NCBI RefSeq assembly: GCF_003014555.1
Contig: NZ_PYGE01000020.1
Coordinates: forward strand, 1-64,000
Direction: 5' to 3'
Source: Haloactinopolyspora alba
GTDB lineage: Bacteria > Actinomycetota > Actinomycetes > Jiangellales > Jiangellaceae
DNA: 64,000 bases
Shown piece by piece: positions 60,721-64,000 of this stretch. Position 1 is the stretch's first letter, and the number at the start of each line of letters is the position of its first letter. Below the pieces are notes generated by a model. It made no database searches. It was not told the origin of the DNA and saw only the letters and a list, made by a program, of their open reading frames with translations. A program made the position numbers and the translations under genes.

Positions 60721-61562
60721 GCCGTCCGGGTGGCCCGCAGCACGCCGAGCAGGCGCGCCGTCTCGGCGGTGACGGCGTCACGGCCGGCCCGCACGTACTT
60801 CCGGGGGTCGACGAGCTCCGGGGCGGCAGCCAGCCGGTCCCGCACCGCCGCGGTGAACACGCCGTTCAGATGCGTCGAGATGTTCACCTTGACCATCCCG
60901 CTGTCCACGGCGCGAGTGAGCTGCTCGTCGGGGACGCCGGAGGATCCGTGCAGCACCAGCGGCACCGGGACCGCGTCACGCAGCCGCCGGATCAGGTCGT
61001 GGTCGACGGCCGCGTCACGGGTCAGCATCGCGTGCGAGGTCCCCACCGCCACCGCCAGCGAGTCCACGCCGGTCGCCGCGACGTAGGCCGCAGCCTCGGC
61101 CGGGTCGGTGCGGGCGCCCGGCGCGTGCACGCCGTCCTTGCCGCCGACCTCGCCGAGCTCCGCCTCGACGGCGACACCACGCTCGTGGCAGTACGCGACG
61201 ACGTCGGCTGTCGAGGCCACGTTGGCTTCGTAGTCCAGCGCCGAGGCATCGAACATGACGCTGCGGACACCGAGCCGGACCGCCTCGTGGACCAGCGACA
61301 CGTCGTCGGCGTGGTCCAGGTGCACGACGGCCGGGATCTCGGCAGCCGCGGCGACCGCGAGGGTCGCCCGGGTGATCGGCTCCAGCGCGCCGTGGTAACG
61401 CACACAGTTCTGGCTGATCTGCAACACGACCGGCGCACCGGCGCTCTCGGCGCCCGCCACCAGTGCCTCGGCGTGCTCGAGCAGGATCACGTTGAACGCG
61501 CCGACGCCGCCGCCACGCGCCGTCGCCCGGTCGAACAGGTCGTGGACGCTCAGCTGAGTCAT
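60717..61562 (-). CDS. Class II fructose/tagatose-bisphosphate aldolase
   Basis: A 281-residue class II aldolase: GAFNVILLEHAEALV, AVVHLDHADD with the zinc and catalytic residues (H81, D83, H84), EAELGEVGGKDG, VAVGTSHAM and LVLHGSSGVPDEQL, KVNISTHLN. Size and HLDHADD resemble GatY/KbaY-type tagatose-1,6-bisphosphate aldolases as well as short FbaA; the operon favours the tagatose type, which ends GalNAc or galactosamine breakdown by giving dihydroxyacetone phosphate and glyceraldehyde 3-phosphate. ATG 61562 overlaps the stop of the pfkB gene (ATGA). Last gene of the operon. Confidence 0.88.
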   Translation of the reverse strand: MTQLSVHDLFDRATARGGGVGAFNVILLEHAEALVAGAESAGAPVVLQISQNCVRYHGALEPITRATLAVAAAAEIPAVVHLDHADDVSLVHEAVRLGVRSVMFDASALDYEANVASTADVVAYCHERGVAVEAELGEVGGKDGVHAPGARTDPAEAAAYVAATGVDSLAVAVGTSHAMLTRDAAVDHDLIRRLRDAVPVPLVLHGSSGVPDEQLTRAVDSGMVKVNISTHLNGVFTAAVRDRLAAAPELVDPRKYVRAGRDAVTAETARLLGVLRATRTA

Positions 61563-62476
61563 TCGAATCGCTCCGCGGTCAGAGTGGGCAGGAATCGTGC
61601 GTAGGCGCCGAGGTCGATCTTGCCGGCCGCGTCGGCCGGCACCGCCGCCGCTCCGCACGCCGTCGCGCGCACCAGAGCATCGGGCCACGGCGTGCCGTCC
61701 GACATCGACAGCGCCAGGGCGGCGACGACGGCGTCACCAGCGCCGGTCGGGTTGCCCGCGAGGCCGGGCACTGGAGCCACCCGCCACGCGGCCGTCCCGT
61801 CGAACCCGGCGAGCCCGTCCGCGCCGAGCGAGACGACGACGCTGCGGGCTCCCCGGTCGAGCAGTATGTGCGCCGCCGTCGTCACGTCCGGCTCACCCGT
61901 CGCCTCTCGCAACTCGTCCGCGTTCGGTTTCACCAGTGCCGGCGCGGCCTCCGCGGCGGCCAGCAGGGACGGACCCGACGTGTCGACGACGGTGGCCGCA
62001 CCGGCAAGACGTGCCCGCTCGATCAGCCGCGCGTGCAGATCACGCGGCGCGTCCCGGGGCGTGCTACCGGAGATCACCGCGACGTCGCCGGCGACAGCCG
62101 CGTCCGCGACGGCGTTCTCGACCGCGACCCACTCCTCGGGCGCGAGTGCTCGCCCGGGCTCGTTCAACGCGGTGGCCTCGCCGTCGGCGACGACCGTGAC
62201 GGTCCGGCGGGTCTGCGCGGCCACCGGCACCGGCCGGACGTCGAAACCGTCGGCGCGCAGCGACGTCTCCAGCGCCGAACCCGTCACACCGCCGAACGGC
62301 GCGACGACCACGGCGTTCCCGTCCAGGGCCCGGACCACCCGGGCGACGTTGACGCCTTTGCCGCCGGCGCGTTCGATCACCCGGTGCACCCGATGCGACC
62401 GGCCCACCCGCAGCGCATCGACCTGGTACGTCACGTCCAGCGCCGGGTTCGGTGTTACCGTCACGACCGTGCTCAT
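61559..62476 (-). CDS. 1-phosphofructokinase/tagatose-6-phosphate kinase family (PfkB)
   Basis: A 305-residue PfkB sugar kinase: MSTVVTVTPNPALDVTYQVD, the GGKGVNVARVVRALDGNAVV signature, a substrate loop FGGVTGS, VKPNADELREATGE and the catalytic GNPTGAGDAVVAALAL. Members phosphorylate fructose 1-phosphate or tagatose 6-phosphate. Between an aldolase and a ROK kinase with a SIS isomerase, tagatose 6-phosphate is the more likely substrate. ATG 62476 overlaps the ROK stop (ATGA), and its own stop overlaps the aldolase start, so the three are translationally coupled. Confidence 0.88.
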   Translation of the reverse strand: MSTVVTVTPNPALDVTYQVDALRVGRSHRVHRVIERAGGKGVNVARVVRALDGNAVVVAPFGGVTGSALETSLRADGFDVRPVPVAAQTRRTVTVVADGEATALNEPGRALAPEEWVAVENAVADAAVAGDVAVISGSTPRDAPRDLHARLIERARLAGAATVVDTSGPSLLAAAEAAPALVKPNADELREATGEPDVTTAAHILLDRGARSVVVSLGADGLAGFDGTAAWRVAPVPGLAGNPTGAGDAVVAALALSMSDGTPWPDALVRATACGAAAVPADAAGKIDLGAYARFLPTLTAERFE

Positions 62477-63372
62477 CGCTCGCCCGCCAGGTCCCGGGCC
62501 AGCAGGCCGGCGCCGACGCACCCGGCGCCGTCGCCGAGCTGCGCCGGGACGAGCCTGGGCACCCGGTGGAAGGTCAGCCGTGACCGCAGCCGCCGTTCCA
62601 GCGGTTCGATCACCAGCTCACCCGACTCACCCAGCCCGCCGCCGATGGCGATCACCTCCGGCGCGACCAGTCCCACCAGGCTCGCCAGCCCACGGGCCAG
62701 CGCGTCCAGCGCCTCGTCCCACACCTCGACGGCGACCGCGTCCCCCAGCCGAACGCGGTCGGCGACGTCGCGACTGCCTGACACGCCGGCGCCGGTGCGC
62801 TGCGCATACCGCCGTGTGACCGCCGCGGCCGACGCGATCGCCTCCAGGCACCCCTGGCCGCCGCACGCGCACGGCAGGTCGTGCCCGACGTCGATGTGCC
62901 CGACCTCGCCCGCGTAGCCGTCGCCGCGGCACAACACGCCGTCGACGACGAGCGCCGCCGCGATCCCCGTGCCGACCGGAACGAACGCGGCGTTCGCGAC
63001 GCCACGGCAGGCGCCCACCCGCTGCTCGGCCAGGCCGCCGGCGCGGACGTCGTGCCCGACAGCCACCGGGCAGCCGAGCCGCTCGGCCAGCACGGCGCCG
63101 ACGGGGACGTCGTGCCACGCCAGGTTCTCCGACATCACGGCCACCCCGGCGTTCTCGTCCACCACTCCGGGCACCACGACGCCGACCGCCGCCGGCGGAT
63201 GCGGCCCGCGCAGCTTCTCGACCACGCCCACGACGGCGTCCAGGACGGCCGCGCCGTCGGCGCCGGTAGGCGGCGTCTCGGCACGGTGCTCACGGCTCAG
63301 CCGGCCGGCACGGTCGACGACACCACTCTTGATGGACGTGCCGCCGACGTCGACGGCGATCACCTCGGACAT
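62473..63372 (-). CDS. ROK family sugar kinase
   Basis: A 299-residue ROK kinase: VIAVDVGGTSIKSGVVD (phosphate-binding), VGTGIAAALVVDG, and the ROK zinc motif GHIDVGHDLPCACGGQGC with H-x-C-x-C-x4-C arrangement, then LEAIASAAAV. No DNA-binding domain, so it is an enzyme and not a repressor. Substrates of this group are glucose, GlcNAc or ManNAc; here N-acetylhexosamine phosphorylation would fit, feeding NagA (21.3 kb). ATG 63372; the SIS gene stop is 2 bp upstream. Confidence 0.88.
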   Translation of the reverse strand: MSEVIAVDVGGTSIKSGVVDRAGRLSREHRAETPPTGADGAAVLDAVVGVVEKLRGPHPPAAVGVVVPGVVDENAGVAVMSENLAWHDVPVGAVLAERLGCPVAVGHDVRAGGLAEQRVGACRGVANAAFVPVGTGIAAALVVDGVLCRGDGYAGEVGHIDVGHDLPCACGGQGCLEAIASAAAVTRRYAQRTGAGVSGSRDVADRVRLGDAVAVEVWDEALDALARGLASLVGLVAPEVIAIGGGLGESGELVIEPLERRLRSRLTFHRVPRLVPAQLGDGAGCVGAGLLARDLAGER

Positions 63373-63374
63373 GG

Positions 63375-64000
63375 TCAGGCTCCCGGCAGGACGACGGACC
63401 GGGTCAGGTTACGCGGCCGGTCCGCGTTCATCCCCCGGTCGTCGGCCAGCACGGCCGCCAGCCGCTGCGCCACGATCAGGTGCGCCATCGGATCGAGGTC
63501 GCTGGTGACGAAGTCCGCTCCGGTCGCGGCGACGTCGTCGTCGAGACCGGAGGGCGGCGTTCCGAACGACCAGACCGTGCGGCCGGGCTCCGCGATCGCG
63601 ATCGGCCCGTGCCGGTAGTCCATGGCCGGGTAGGCCTCGGCCCACATCTGCGCGGACTCGCGCAGCTTGAGGGCCGCCTCGTGCGCCAGGCCGACCGTCC
63701 AGCCGGTGCCGACGAAGCTGAACTGTCCGCTCTCGCGCAGCCCGTCCAGCGGCTCGGCCAGGGCCTTCTCGGCGTCGGCGATCGGCACGGACAGGTCCTG
63801 ACCCAGGTGGGCACGCAGCAACGCCAGGGTGCTGGTGGCCGAGCGGGTCTGCACGACCGACTCCTCGTCGGCGAAGTCGAGCACGACGGAGTGCTCCGCG
63901 GCCTCGGTGACCGGCGAGGCGGGGACGGCGGTCAGCGCGACCGTGCGGGCGGCATCGACGCCGGCCAGCAACCGCAGCACCTCGGTGGTGGTACCGGAAC
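63375..64000 (-). CDS. SIS-domain sugar phosphate isomerase/deaminase, incomplete at window edge
   Basis: About 208 C-terminal residues of a double-SIS protein are present; the N-terminus lies beyond 64000. Visible are the SGTTTEVLRLL sugar-phosphate motif at the edge, VALTAVPASPVTEAAEHSVVL, STLALLRAHLGQ, FVGTGWTVGLAHEAALKLRESAQMWAEA and YRHGPIAIAEPG. This fits AgaS- or GlmS-like isomerase/deaminases acting on galactosamine- or glucosamine-6-phosphate. It is the most upstream visible gene of the operon, two bases before the ROK gene; a regulator or transporter probably lies beyond. Confidence 0.85.
   Translation of the reverse strand, partial: SGTTTEVLRLLAGVDAARTVALTAVPASPVTEAAEHSVVLDFADEESVVQTRSATSTLALLRAHLGQDLSVPIADAEKALAEPLDGLRESGQFSFVGTGWTVGLAHEAALKLRESAQMWAEAYPAMDYRHGPIAIAEPGRTVWSFGTPPSGLDDDVAATGADFVTSDLDPMAHLIVAQRLAAVLADDRGMNADRPRNLTRSVVLPGA

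Overview
The window is a contiguous piece of a very GC-rich (about 70 percent) actinobacterial chromosome. Codon use, the many GTG starts, several apparently leaderless genes and lineage markers (DUF3027, DUF2530, DUF6230/DUF6114, an XPB-N/WYL protein, a mycobacterial-type SerC, an actinobacterial-type second citrate synthase and a 127-aa cold-shock protein) all point to Actinomycetota. The genus cannot be fixed from the sequence alone. I see no rRNA, tRNA, CRISPR array, transposase or prophage.

Layout. 1-9.0 kb: end of a 13E12-type HNH protein, a YjbR protein, a KhtTU-like cation/proton antiporter pair, a zinc alcohol dehydrogenase, an internally deleted Uma2 gene, a secreted EEP nuclease and a 1319-residue caspase-like/SF1-helicase/nuclease-like protein whose active sites look degraded. 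9.0-20 kb: a DNA-binding regulator divergent from an M23 peptidase, a flavoprotein oxidoreductase, a DGPF protein with a broken ECF sigma gene, FmdB, a methyltransferase, a TetR/oxidoreductase pair with matching operators, Hsp20, a lipoprotein, GNAT and a PRPP synthetase-like protein. 20-27 kb: DtxR-rhodanese, NagA, a hotdog-like protein, a short structured transcription unit with a 12-codon ORF, PdxH, citrate synthase and SerC. 27-41 kb: methyltransferase, ThpR, cupin and a 33-codon ORF, two MarR regulators, an efflux MFS, a purine permease, a sacsin-like ATPase with DUF3027, a second MFS and a cold-shock protein. 41-48 kb: HAD phosphatase, a TPR-CHAT protease divergent from a cytoplasmic subtilase, and an XPB-N/WYL protein. 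48-64 kb: a hexosamine-glycan locus with exported GH84, GH31 and GH109 enzymes, the DUF6230/DUF6114 pair, a cysteine-synthase-like enzyme and a tight operon of SIS isomerase, ROK kinase, PfkB kinase and class II aldolase.

How the parts fit. The 48-64 kb genes together with nagA (21.3 kb) suggest breakdown of glycans containing N-acetylgalactosamine or N-acetylglucosamine outside the membrane, followed by deacetylation, isomerisation, phosphorylation and aldol cleavage inside. The GH84 and GH31 genes share a conserved upstream element. Two loci look like conflict or cell-fate systems: the divergent TPR-CHAT/subtilase pair and the caspase-like/helicase protein.

The most unusual non-coding signal is a family of 78-bp intergenic elements: five full-length copies of exactly 78 bp, one 46-bp mirror-image copy and one diverged 91-bp copy. 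They carry a GGAATTCC-centred palindrome and a second hairpin, and usually sit 7 to 15 bp past stop codons. Several small ORFs are locked to neighbouring genes by stop/start overlaps.
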